The notes beneath the pieces are model-generated. The model saw nothing but the letters and a program-made list of their open reading frames with translations. It made no database searches and had not been told where the DNA came from. This document shows, piece by piece, positions 25,126 to 33,812 of a stretch of DNA of 64,000 bases; positions within the stretch are counted from its first letter, which is position 1, and every line of letters starts with the position of its first letter. The translations under genes were made by a program, and so were the position numbers. Source of the DNA: Pseudarthrobacter enclensis (GTDB lineage: Bacteria > Actinomycetota > Actinomycetes > Actinomycetales > Micrococcaceae); contig NZ_KQ758599.1 of NCBI RefSeq assembly GCF_001457025.1, forward strand, positions 620,001 through 684,000, written 5' to 3'.

Positions 25126-26889
25126 ATGCCAGTCAGGCGCCTGATGCAGTACATCGCAGCGGCAATGGTGACGGCAGCGGCAGTGGCCGGCTGTTCGTCC
25201 GGCGGCACCGCGCCGGTGGTGGCAGGAGACGCCAAGCGCGGCGGCAGCGCCACGGTGGCGGAGGTCAACGCCTTCTCGTCGTTCAACCCGTTCAGCACCG
25301 ACGGCAATACGGACATCAACACCAAGATCGGCGCCGCCACCCACTCGGGGTTCTTCTCGCTGGACGATAAATCGGTGGTAGTCCGCAACGACAAGTTCGG
25401 CCGCTACGAAAAGGTCTCAGACGACCCGCTCAAGGTCCGCTACACGGTCAACGAGGGCGTCAGGTGGTCCGACGGCGCACCCATCGACGCCGGGGACCTC
25501 CTCCTGAGCTGGGCGGCCGGGTCAGGGTACTTCGACGACGCCAACCCCGCGGCCGGGACCGGCACCAGATACTTTTCCGCCGCGTCGGACACCAGCGGGC
25601 TTGCCGCCACCGGCTTGCCCGATCTGGGGGACGACGGCCGGTCCATCACCCTGGAGTACTCGGTTCCCTATGCCGACTGGCAGACGGCCTTCGACGTCGG
25701 CCTGCCGGCACATGTGGTGGCGGCAAAGGCCGGCCTCGCCGACGAGGAAGACCTGGTGGACCTGATCAAGGGCTCAGCCAAGGGCAACCCCGAAAAGCCC
25801 GCGGCGAACGCCGGGCTGAAAAAGGTCGCGGATTTCTGGAACAACGGGTTCGACACCACGGGCCTGCCGGATGATCCTTCCTTGTTTCTTTCAAGCGGAC
25901 CGTACATCGTGAGGGACATTGTTCCCGGGACGTCCATGAAACTCGTCAGGAACCGGGACTATGCCTGGGGGACCGAACCCTGGCTCGACGAGATCAACGT
26001 CCGGTTCACCGGCAACCTGTCCGCCGCCGTCGACGCCCTCCGGAACGGCCAGGCGGACATCATCTCGCCGCAGCCCTCCGCCGAAGCAGCGGGCCTCTTC
26101 GCCGGACTGGCCCAGCAGGGCACCACAGTGGAGCAGTACAGCCAGTCGGGCTACGACCACCTCGACCTCAACTTTTCCGGTCCCTTCGCCAGCGAGGACG
26201 TGCGGAAGGCCTTCCTCAAGACGGTGCCGCGCCAGGACATCGTGGATGCCGTCGTCGGGGACCTGGTCCCGGACTCCAAGCCCCTGGAATCCCAGGTGTT
26301 CCTCCCCGGTCAGCCCAAGTATGCGGACACCGTGAAGAACAATGGGTCGGCCGACTATGCCGAGGTGGACATCGACGGTGCCAGGAAACTGCTGGACGGG
26401 GCAACGCCCACCGTCCGCATTCTGTTCAACCGCGACAACCCCAACCGGGCCGAGGCGTTCGCCTTGATCCGGGACTCGGCGCAGCGGGCCGGTTTCCGTG
26501 TAGTGGACGCGGGGCAGGGCAGCGCCGACTGGGCCAAGTCGCTGGGCGGAGCGGGGTACGACGCCGCGCTCCTGGGCTGGATCGGCACGGGGGCAGGGGT
26601 GGGACGCGTCCCGCAGATCTTCCGCACAGGGGCCGGAAGCAACTTCAACGGCTTTTCCGACGGCGACGCGGACAAAGCCATGGAACAACTCTCAACCACC
26701 ACTGACCTGGGCAAACAGGACGAGTTGCTGGCCGGGATCGACAAGCGGATCTGGAGCAAGGCCTACGGACTGCCGCTCTACCAGACCGTCGGCGCCATCG
26801 CCGTTAATCCCAGGGTGGCCGGGGTGAAACCCAGCCCGGGACCGCTCGGCGTTTGGTGGGATGTCTCCGAATGGCGGCTGGCGCAGTAG
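25126..26889 (+). CDS. LpqW-like ABC-family substrate-binding lipoprotein
   Basis: SBP_bac_5 lipoprotein of 587 residues. The signal peptide ends in VAGC with the lipidated Cys at residue 23, followed by a Ser/Gly linker. The fold is that of peptide-binding proteins (YTVNEGVRWSDGAPIDAGDLLLSW). No permease follows directly. The next gene is a second binding protein under its own control. Solitary members of this branch include mycobacterial LpqW, which influences lipoarabinomannan synthesis rather than import, and LpqW is near typA there. AAGGAGG lies about 8 bases before the ATG. Peptide binding or a wall role are both possible. Confidence 0.72.
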   Translation: MPVRRLMQYIAAAMVTAAAVAGCSSGGTAPVVAGDAKRGGSATVAEVNAFSSFNPFSTDGNTDINTKIGAATHSGFFSLDDKSVVVRNDKFGRYEKVSDDPLKVRYTVNEGVRWSDGAPIDAGDLLLSWAAGSGYFDDANPAAGTGTRYFSAASDTSGLAATGLPDLGDDGRSITLEYSVPYADWQTAFDVGLPAHVVAAKAGLADEEDLVDLIKGSAKGNPEKPAANAGLKKVADFWNNGFDTTGLPDDPSLFLSSGPYIVRDIVPGTSMKLVRNRDYAWGTEPWLDEINVRFTGNLSAAVDALRNGQADIISPQPSAEAAGLFAGLAQQGTTVEQYSQSGYDHLDLNFSGPFASEDVRKAFLKTVPRQDIVDAVVGDLVPDSKPLESQVFLPGQPKYADTVKNNGSADYAEVDIDGARKLLDGATPTVRILFNRDNPNRAEAFALIRDSAQRAGFRVVDAGQGSADWAKSLGGAGYDAALLGWIGTGAGVGRVPQIFRTGAGSNFNGFSDGDADKAMEQLSTTTDLGKQDELLAGIDKRIWSKAYGLPLYQTVGAIAVNPRVAGVKPSPGPLGVWWDVSEWRLAQ

Positions 26890-27175
26890 CTGCAGGCATT
26901 CCGCGGGGCTGGCGGGCAGCTCGGTGACCGCTGCCACACCTCGATTCGCTGATGTGGGCTACCGCCGAGTAGCATGTGACTTGCACAACGTCCGTTAACC
27001 GGTTAACGCGCCCCGAGCGCCCCGGTCACGGTTTGGCAACGGAGTACCAGTATCTGGACTTCGTGCGGTTAGGCTACTCGTATATGTAGGCCAGATCACA
27101 GTGAAAAACCTGTGTTCTGCCTGCGGGGAAGCACAAGATTCCCCTCGTTATCTCCCACAACTCATAGGAGGCGGA
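26890..27175 (+). promoter_or_regulatory. Regulatory region of the opp operon
   Basis: A 286-base gap. It holds a 16-bp palindrome (26993-27008) and promoter-like hexamers between about 27030 and 27090 (TTGGCA, TAGGCT, TATATG). A small leader hairpin (GGGGAA 27125-27130 with TTCCCC 27139-27144) and a strong AGGAGG just before ATG 27176 follow. The exact promoter is not certain. Confidence 0.5.
26993..27008. promoter_or_regulatory. 16-bp perfect palindrome, probable operator
   Basis: CGTTAACC/GGTTAACG is perfectly symmetric with a CG centre, like LacI- or GntR-type operators. It lies about 170 bases before the opp binding-protein gene. Confidence 0.5.
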
Positions 27176-28861
27176 ATGCGTTTCACGCGCACTTCCAAAG
27201 CATTGGGCATCGTGGCAATCGCTGCGCTTGCTCTGACCGGGTGCGGCGCTGGAGGCGGCACCACGGAGGGGTCCAGCGATGCTGCCGGCGATCCCAACAA
27301 GGTCATCACGGCCTACAGCAACGAACCACAGAACCCGTTGCTGCCGGCCAACACCAATGAGGTGTACGGCGGCCGCGTCGTCGAACTCCTCTTCGAAGGC
27401 CTGCGGACCTACGACGCCGACGGCAAGCCGGTGAACGCCCTGGCTGAGTCCATCGATTCCCCCGACGCCCAGAACTGGACCATCAAGGTCAAGCAGGGCC
27501 AGAAGTTCACCAACGGCGAGGAAATCACGGCCAAGACGTTCGTTGATTCCTGGAACTACGCCGCCAACTCGAAGAACCTGCAGAACAACGGCTTCTTCTT
27601 TGAGTCCATCGCCGGCTACGAAGAGGTATCGGCGGTCAACTCCGAGAAGACCGCTGACGGCAAGACCACCACCACGCCTGCTCCGACTGCCGAGACCATG
27701 TCAGGCCTGGCTGCCCCGGACAACTCCACCATCACGGTGAAGCTGGCCCAGCCTGAGGCTGACTGGTCGCTGCGCCTTGGCTACTCCGCATTCTTCCCGC
27801 TTCCCTCCGCTGCCCTGGCAGACCCGAAGGCCTTCGGCGAGAACCCCGTAGGCAACGGCCCGTACAAGTTCGAAAAGGAAGGCGCTTGGGTTCACGACCA
27901 GTCCATCTCCCTGGTCAAGAACGCGGACTACAGCGGCCCGCGCGAAGCCAAGAACGGTGGCGTGACCTTCAAGTTCTACACCGATCCGGGCCCGGCATAC
28001 ACGGACCTGCAGTCGGATAACCTGGACATCACCGACGTCCTGCCGTCCAACGCCCTGAAGACCTATGAGACGGATTTCCAGGACCGCAACGCCACCAAGC
28101 CTGTTGCCACCAACTCCACGCTGAACATCCCGCCGTACAACCCGAACTTCCAGGGTGAAGCCGGCAAGCTGCGCCGCCAGGCCCTCTCCTACGCCATCAA
28201 CCGCGAGGAAATCGCCAAGGTTGTCTTCAACGGCACCCGCACACCCGCCAAGGCTTTTGTTCCGCCGGTCATCGACGGCTTCAAGGACGGCCTCAAGGGC
28301 AGCGAAATCCTGAAGTTCGACGCCGCCAAGGCCAAGGACCTGTGGGAGCAGGCCAACAAGATCCAGCCGTACGACGACTCCAAGCCGCTCCAGATTGCCT
28401 CCAACACCGATGGCGGCAACAAGGAATGGATCGACGCCGTAGCCAACGGCTTCAAGAACAACCTCGGCATCCAGGCTGAAATCCAGCCCTTCGCCAAGTT
28501 CGCCGAAGTCCTGAACCTGCGCAAGTCCCAGCAGCTGCCCGGCCTGACCCGCGCCGGCTGGCAGGGTGACTACCCTTCGCTGTACAACTTCCTCGGCCCG
28601 GTCTGGGGAACCAACGCCTCCTCCAACTACGAGAAGTACACGAACCCCGAGTTCGACAAGCTCCTCAAGGAGGGCCTGGCCGCCACGTCCACCGATGACG
28701 CCAACGCCAAGTTCAACCAGGCACAGGAAGTTCTGTTCGAGGATCTGCCCGGCCTGCCGCTGTGGGACCAGGCTCGTCCGATCGTGTGGAGCAACAACGT
28801 CGTCAAGGCCGAAACCGGCTGGAACGGCAGCATTCTCTACTACAACATCACGGCTAAGTAG
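27176..28861 (+). CDS. oppA: Oligopeptide ABC transporter binding lipoprotein
   Basis: SBP_bac_5 peptide-binding lipoprotein of 561 residues, with lipobox LTGC and Cys at residue 23. The OppA-like pattern includes NWTIKVKQGQKFTNGEEITA and AKTFVDSWNYAA. It is the first gene of an operon with two permeases and a double ATPase. It binds di- or oligopeptides outside the membrane. ATG 27176 with AGGAGG at 5 bases is a far better start than the in-frame GTG at 27101. A stem-loop after the gene probably keeps its expression above that of the downstream genes. The peptide class is unknown. Confidence 0.88.
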   Translation: MRFTRTSKALGIVAIAALALTGCGAGGGTTEGSSDAAGDPNKVITAYSNEPQNPLLPANTNEVYGGRVVELLFEGLRTYDADGKPVNALAESIDSPDAQNWTIKVKQGQKFTNGEEITAKTFVDSWNYAANSKNLQNNGFFFESIAGYEEVSAVNSEKTADGKTTTTPAPTAETMSGLAAPDNSTITVKLAQPEADWSLRLGYSAFFPLPSAALADPKAFGENPVGNGPYKFEKEGAWVHDQSISLVKNADYSGPREAKNGGVTFKFYTDPGPAYTDLQSDNLDITDVLPSNALKTYETDFQDRNATKPVATNSTLNIPPYNPNFQGEAGKLRRQALSYAINREEIAKVVFNGTRTPAKAFVPPVIDGFKDGLKGSEILKFDAAKAKDLWEQANKIQPYDDSKPLQIASNTDGGNKEWIDAVANGFKNNLGIQAEIQPFAKFAEVLNLRKSQQLPGLTRAGWQGDYPSLYNFLGPVWGTNASSNYEKYTNPEFDKLLKEGLAATSTDDANAKFNQAQEVLFEDLPGLPLWDQARPIVWSNNVVKAETGWNGSILYYNITAK

Positions 28862-28889
28862 TCCTTGATCTAACTTGCCGTCAGGCTAG

Positions 28890-28919
28890 ATGGGGGTCCG
28901 GTCCCGGCCGGGCCCCCAT
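28890..28919 (+). terminator. Stem-loop between oppA and oppB (attenuator)
   Basis: 12-bp stem (28890-28901 with 28908-28919) with one G-U pair and a 6-base loop, no T tract. It lies inside the operon, so partial termination or mRNA stabilisation of oppA is more likely than full termination. Confidence 0.6.
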
Positions 28920-28984
28920 TGGCTTGCACGGCAGGAAGGTATGCATGAACCTGTTCGCTTCCTCCCCGGAAGGCTGGTGATACC

Positions 28985-29914
28985 GTGGTCCGCTTTATCC
29001 TTCGCCGGCTCCTCCAGGTGATCCCTGTCTTCATCGGCACCACGCTCCTCGTGTACTACATGGTGTTCGCCCTTCCGGGCGATCCCATCGCGGCACTCTT
29101 CGGCGACCGCCAGCCACCGCAGGCGGTCATCGACACCCTTCGCAGCCAGTACCACCTTGATGAACCCTTCTGGGTCCAGTACGGGCTGTTCCTGAAAAAC
29201 CTCTTCACCTTCAACCTCGGCAACGATTTCACCGGCCAGCCCATCGCAGCCAGCCTGGCTCGCGTCTTCCCGGTGACGGCGATGCTGGCCATCGAGGCGC
29301 TGGCGATCCAGGCAATCTTCGGCGTCGCATTCGGCGTCTTCGCCGGCCTTCGCCGCGGCGGCTGGTTCGACTCCACCGTCCTCGTTGCCTCCCTGGTGGT
29401 CATCGCAGTCCCCACCTTCGTCCTGGGCTTCGTCTTCCAGCTGGTCTTTGGCGTCCAACTGGGCTGGGCCAAGCCAACCGTCGGCGCCAACGCGGATTGG
29501 GGCAGCCTGCTGCTGCCCGCCGTCGTGCTTGGCCTCGTGTCCTTCGCGTACGTGCTCCGGCTGACCCGCGCGTCGGTCAGCGAGAACATGAATGCCGACT
29601 ACGTCCGGACGGCCACCGCCAAGGGGCTGTCCCGACCGCGGGTGGTCCTGGCACACATCCTGCGCAACTCGCTCATCCCCGTGGTCACCTACCTCGGCGC
29701 CAACCTCGGCGGCCTGATGGGTGGTGCCATCGTGACCGAAGGCATCTTCAACGTCCCGGGCGTGGGCAACAAGCTGTACCAGGCAGTCCTTCGCAGTGAG
29801 GGCCCCACCATCGTCTCCATCGTCAGCGTCCTGGTGCTGGTGTTCGTGGTGTCCAACCTGCTCGTTGATCTCCTGTACGCCTGGCTTGACCCGAGGATCC
29901 GCTATGACCAGTAA
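28985..29914 (+). CDS. oppB: Oligopeptide ABC transporter permease (OppB/DppB type)
   Basis: Permease of 309 residues with six membrane helices. It opens with the OppB N-terminus MVRFILRRLLQVIPVFIGTT. The EAA-like loop is NADYVRTATAKGLSRPRVVLAHILRNSL. It forms the peptide channel with OppC. The start is GTG. Its last 11 bases overlap the start of the next gene. Confidence 0.9.
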   Translation: MVRFILRRLLQVIPVFIGTTLLVYYMVFALPGDPIAALFGDRQPPQAVIDTLRSQYHLDEPFWVQYGLFLKNLFTFNLGNDFTGQPIAASLARVFPVTAMLAIEALAIQAIFGVAFGVFAGLRRGGWFDSTVLVASLVVIAVPTFVLGFVFQLVFGVQLGWAKPTVGANADWGSLLLPAVVLGLVSFAYVLRLTRASVSENMNADYVRTATAKGLSRPRVVLAHILRNSLIPVVTYLGANLGGLMGGAIVTEGIFNVPGVGNKLYQAVLRSEGPTIVSIVSVLVLVFVVSNLLVDLLYAWLDPRIRYDQ

Positions 29915-30848
29915 CAACACCCACTATGTGGCACCCATTGATGAAACCCCGCTGCAGGCGACGGACGCGGTCAAGACTGACCAGGCCCCGCTGAGCCTGT
30001 GGTCCGACGCGTGGCGCAAGCTCCGCCGCCGGCCGCTGTTCATCATCTCGGCGCTGCTGATCCTGGCCCTGATCGTGATCGCCCTGTTCCCGGGGCTGTT
30101 CACCTCCACCCCGCCGAATGACGGGTGCGAGCTGTCCAACTCGGAGGGCGGCCCGGCTCCAGGGCACCCGTTCGGCTTCACCTTCCAGGGCTGCGACATC
30201 TACTCCCGCGTCATCCATGGAACGCAGGCATCGCTGTCCGTCGGCATCCTCTCGGTGCTGTGTGTCCTGGTGATCGGCGTGACACTCGGTGCCCTCGCCG
30301 GATACTACGGCGGCTGGATCGACGCCGTCCTGGCCCGCCTGGGTGACATCTTCTTCGCCCTCCCGCTCATCCTCGGCGCCCTGGTGATCACCCAGCTGCC
30401 GCTGTTCCGCGAGAACAAGAGCGTGTGGACGGTGGTGTTCGTCATATCCCTCCTGGCCTGGCCGCAGATGGCACGCATTACCCGCGGAGCCGTCATCGAA
30501 GTCCGCAACGCCGACTTCGTGACAGCGGCGCAGGCCCTCGGTGTGTCCAGGTTCAAGGCGCTGGTCCGGCACGTGCTGCCCAACGCGCTGGCACCGATCA
30601 TCGTGCTGGCCACCCTGGAACTGGGTGTGTTCATCGTGGCCGAGGCAACGCTGTCCTTCTTGGGCATCGGCCTGCCGCAGAGCATCATGTCCTGGGGCAA
30701 CGACATCGCAGGCGCGCAGGCGTCCATCCGGACCCGGCCGGAGATCCTGCTGTTCCCCGCGGCTGCCCTGTCCATCACGGTGCTGAGCTTCATCATGCTG
30801 GGCGACGCCGTCCGCGACGCCCTCGACCCGAAGAGCCGCCAGCGATGA
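29904..30848 (+). CDS. oppC: Oligopeptide ABC transporter permease (OppC/DppC type)
   Basis: Permease of 314 residues with six membrane helices and the OppC signature NADFVTAAQALGVSRFKALVRHVLPNAL. An N-terminal cytosolic extension of about 40 residues precedes the first helix. A Cys-containing loop (NDGCELSNSEGG and FQGCDIYSRV) lies between helices 1 and 2, as in many actinobacterial members. ATG 29904 overlaps oppB and has GAGGA upstream. It ends with the ATGA overlap to the ATPase gene. Confidence 0.9.
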   Translation: MTSNNTHYVAPIDETPLQATDAVKTDQAPLSLWSDAWRKLRRRPLFIISALLILALIVIALFPGLFTSTPPNDGCELSNSEGGPAPGHPFGFTFQGCDIYSRVIHGTQASLSVGILSVLCVLVIGVTLGALAGYYGGWIDAVLARLGDIFFALPLILGALVITQLPLFRENKSVWTVVFVISLLAWPQMARITRGAVIEVRNADFVTAAQALGVSRFKALVRHVLPNALAPIIVLATLELGVFIVAEATLSFLGIGLPQSIMSWGNDIAGAQASIRTRPEILLFPAAALSITVLSFIMLGDAVRDALDPKSRQR

Positions 30849-32566
30849 GAGATCAAGAGATGACAACCCCAGACGTCCGCATCGACGAGGCCAACGCGAA
30901 CGGCAACAAGCCGCTCCTGGAAATCCGCGACCTCGCCATCACCTTCAAGACCGGCGGCGGCGAGGTCCAGGCGGTCCGCAACGCACACCTGACCATCATG
31001 CCGGGCGAGACCGTGGCGATCGTGGGCGAATCAGGGTCCGGCAAATCCACCACTGCCTTGGCGGCCATTGGCCTGCTGCCCAACAACGGACGCGTTTCCG
31101 GCGGGCAGATCCTGCTGGACGGCGAAGACATCGCCCACGCCAGCGAGCAGCGGATGATCGAACTGCGTGGGAACACCATCGGCATGGTGCCCCAGGACCC
31201 CATGTCCAATCTGAACCCGGTGTGGAAGATCGGCTACCAGGTGCGTGAAACCCTGCGCGCCAACGGCCGCCCGAGCGGACCGGAGGACATCGCCAAAGTG
31301 CTGTCCGAGGCCGGCCTGCCGGACGCCAAGCGGCGTGCCAACCAGTACCCGCACGAGTTCTCCGGCGGCATGCGCCAGCGTGCACTGATCGCCATCGGAC
31401 TGTCGTGCCAGCCGCGCCTGCTGATCGCCGACGAGCCCACGTCCGCCCTGGACGTGACGGTCCAGCGGCAGATCCTGGACCACCTGGACACCATGACCAC
31501 CGAGTTGGGCACGTCGGTACTGCTGATCACCCACGACCTGGGCCTTGCCGCCGAACGCGCCGACAAGGTCGTGGTGATGTACCAGGGCCGCGTGGTGGAG
31601 GCCGGTCCCTCGCTGGAACTGCTCCGCAACCCCCAGCACCCGTACACCCGGCGGCTGGTGGAGTCTGCCCCGTCCCTGGCCAGCCGGCGAATCCAGGCTG
31701 CCAAGGAACAGGGCGTGGACACCACGGACCTGCTGGCGCCGGCTGCGGAAGCGGCCGCCGCGGACAACGTCCTGCAGATCCAGGACCTGCGGAAGGTCTA
31801 CAAGCTCCGGCAGGGACTGGGAAAGGCGACCGACTTCGCTGCAGTGGACGGCGTAAGTTTCGACGTCCGGCGCGGGACCACGACGGCGATCGTGGGGGAG
31901 TCCGGTTCCGGCAAGTCCACGGTGGCCAAGATGGTGCTTCAGCTCGAGAAGCCCACCGAAGGCAGGATCCTGTTCGACGGCGTGGACACCTCCCTGCTCA
32001 AGGCCCAGGATCTGTTCAAATTCCGGCGGCGGGTACAGCCGATCTTCCAGGACCCCTACGGTTCCCTGGACCCGATGTACAACATCTACCGCACCATCGA
32101 GGAACCCCTGCGGGTCCACAGGATCGGTGATTCGGCCAGCCGGCAAAAGAAAGTGCGCGAACTGCTGGACCAGGTCGCCCTGCCGCAGTCCGCCATGCAG
32201 CGGTACCCGAACGAGCTCTCCGGCGGCCAGCGGCAGCGCGTGGCCATCGCCCGGGCCCTCGCCCTGGACCCTGAGGTCATCATCTGTGACGAGGCGGTGT
32301 CCGCCCTGGACGTGCTGGTCCAGGCACAGGTGCTCAACCTGTTGGCGGAGCTGCAGTCAAACCTGGGGCTGACCTACCTCTTCATCACGCATGACCTCGC
32401 CGTCGTGCGGCAGATCGCGGACCACGTCTGCGTGATGGAGAAGGGCCGGCTCGTGGAGACGGGGACCACCGACGAGGTCTTCGAATCACCGCAGCAGGAG
32501 TACACCAAGGCACTGCTGAACGCCATCCCCGGGGCCAAGCTGATGCTTCCCCCGGAAGTGGCGTAA
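30845..32566 (+). CDS. oppDF: Fused double ATPase of the oligopeptide ABC transporter (OppD-OppF)
   Basis: One protein of 573 residues carrying two complete ABC ATPase domains. The first has GESGSGKST at 61-69, the signature FSGGMRQR and [12 protein letters not shown]. The second has its own [17 protein letters not shown] and VIICDEAVSALD, so Walker B ends in Glu-Ala rather than Glu-Pro. An Ala-rich linker joins the halves. Each half ends in the oligopeptide-type C-terminal segment (NPQHPYTRRL; SPQQEYTKALL). ATG 30845 forms an ATGA overlap with oppC; ATG 30860 is the alternative start. Confidence 0.92.
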   Translation: MRDQEMTTPDVRIDEANANGNKPLLEIRDLAITFKTGGGEVQAVRNAHLTIMPGETVAIVGESGSGKSTTALAAIGLLPNNGRVSGGQILLDGEDIAHASEQRMIELRGNTIGMVPQDPMSNLNPVWKIGYQVRETLRANGRPSGPEDIAKVLSEAGLPDAKRRANQYPHEFSGGMRQRALIAIGLSCQPRLLIADEPTSALDVTVQRQILDHLDTMTTELGTSVLLITHDLGLAAERADKVVVMYQGRVVEAGPSLELLRNPQHPYTRRLVESAPSLASRRIQAAKEQGVDTTDLLAPAAEAAAADNVLQIQDLRKVYKLRQGLGKATDFAAVDGVSFDVRRGTTTAIVGESGSGKSTVAKMVLQLEKPTEGRILFDGVDTSLLKAQDLFKFRRRVQPIFQDPYGSLDPMYNIYRTIEEPLRVHRIGDSASRQKKVRELLDQVALPQSAMQRYPNELSGGQRQRVAIARALALDPEVIICDEAVSALDVLVQAQVLNLLAELQSNLGLTYLFITHDLAVVRQIADHVCVMEKGRLVETGTTDEVFESPQQEYTKALLNAIPGAKLMLPPEVA

Positions 32567-32587
32567 GCCCGCCGTCGTACATTGCCA

Positions 32588-32630
32588 GGCTGAAGCCCCG
32601 CTCTCTCCGGAGCGGGGCTTCAGCCCTTTT
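32588..32630. terminator. Strong terminator after the opp operon
   Basis: A perfect 16-bp stem (32588-32603 with 32610-32625), loop TCTCCG, then TTTTT. It overlaps the last codons of the convergent SGNH gene. Confidence 0.92.
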
Positions 32631-33540
32631 TGCTGCCGGCAGGTGCCTCCGGCTCGGGGGCGGCGGCGGGCTTTGGTGCAGCGTTGGGGACACCGGATTC
32701 CCGGAACCGCCGTTCCAGTACCGCGCTGAGTGCCGTGCGGCCTTCGCCGTCCATGTGGACGGAATCCGCCAGATGCTGGGCCAGGTTGTACCTGGTGAGC
32801 CAGTCACCCGCGCTGATGAAGGTGATGCGCTGCTTGGCGGCGATGCCTGCGAGCAGGCTGTCCACCTCGCTACGGCGTCCTCCGCCGTTGCCGGCACCGC
32901 GGGCGAGGGTTCCCACCATGACGATCCTGGTGGTGGGGTAGCGGGCCTTGAGGGCGTTCAGGAGCCGGTTGGCGTTGGCCGTGATCAGGGCGTCCGAGGC
33001 GCCGCGGGCCGCGTCATTTCCGCCGCCTTCAACCACCACCAGTCCGGGCGTCCCCACCGGCAGCAGCCAGTCGCCGCGTTCCAGGGCGTCGATGTAGTTG
33101 CCCACCTTGCCGTTGGCCGCCGTGTAGCCGGTTCCGCCATACCCGCAGAAGTGCACGTTGTAGCCGAGGGCGGACAGTGCCCGCCGGGGCCAGCTGTCCA
33201 GGGGCACCGACTGCGAATCGCCGATCAGCACGGCTGTCCTGCTGACGTCCGGCACCACCACCTCGTTCCGGCCCACCGCGGGGTTACGGTAGATCTCCCC
33301 GGGAACCATCGCCGGCCGCGAGAGGACACCGGAAAGGTCGGCAAGGGACGGGTAGGGGTCTGCCACCGGCTGTCCCGTGGACGCGGCGCGAAGCAGCGTG
33401 GGGGGAATCTCCTCGGGCATGACCGCGGGGGGAGGTGTTTCTGCCTCCGGCATCTGAACCGGTTGGCCCGGAGCCGCCAGGACAAGGCCGGCGGCCACGC
33501 CTAATGCCGCAATCCGCGCTAAAGCGGATGCGGGACGCAT
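32620..33540 (-). CDS. Secreted SGNH/GDSL-type hydrolase
   Basis: Protein of 306 residues with an N-terminal signal sequence (IAALGVAAGLVLAAPG) and a Pro/Glu-rich spacer. The SGNH core shows the nucleophile in LIGDSQSVPL, the glycine and asparagine blocks CGYGGTGY and EGGGNDA, and the Asp-His pair in ADSVHMDG. The C-terminus is Pro/Ala-rich and ends SKKG. It is likely an extracellular esterase or acyl hydrolase acting on wall or cell-surface glycans; the substrate is not visible. It is convergent with the opp operon, and its end overlaps the terminator. Confidence 0.82.
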   Translation of the reverse strand: MRPASALARIAALGVAAGLVLAAPGQPVQMPEAETPPPAVMPEEIPPTLLRAASTGQPVADPYPSLADLSGVLSRPAMVPGEIYRNPAVGRNEVVVPDVSRTAVLIGDSQSVPLDSWPRRALSALGYNVHFCGYGGTGYTAANGKVGNYIDALERGDWLLPVGTPGLVVVEGGGNDAARGASDALITANANRLLNALKARYPTTRIVMVGTLARGAGNGGGRRSEVDSLLAGIAAKQRITFISAGDWLTRYNLAQHLADSVHMDGEGRTALSAVLERRFRESGVPNAAPKPAAAPEPEAPAGSKKG

Positions 33541-33812
33541 GCTGGGTTTTCGGAGTGCTCGCTGCTCATCACCAGCAATAATGGGGCATTTCCCGGTATT
33601 TATCCAGCGACTGTGACCACTTTCAAAGTCTGCGCCGCGGCGGCCCGGCCGAGGCGTGCAAACCGGCGGCCGGCCGCTGGTTTTTAGGCCATCACTTGCC
33701 TCTGCGGTTAGACTTGGGGAAGGAGCCCTGTGTTAAGGGCCTGATCTGTCGTGCGTTTCGGTTGGAAATGTCGCGATGACTACAGCTGACCCACGGAATC
33801 GAGTCTTTACGC
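33541..33812 (+). promoter_or_regulatory. typA leader and promoter region
   Basis: A 272-base gap between the divergent SGNH gene and typA. TAGACT at 33709-33714 is the best -10, giving a leader of about 90 bases. The leader contains a small GCCCT/AGGGC hairpin near 33724-33741. A conventional -35 is not evident and no strong ribosome site precedes ATG 33813. Confidence 0.45.

Noticed and set aside
26971..26986. CRP-like site TGTGACTTGCACA upstream of the opp operon
   Set aside because: The spacing between TGTG and CACA is three bases shorter than the CRP-family consensus.
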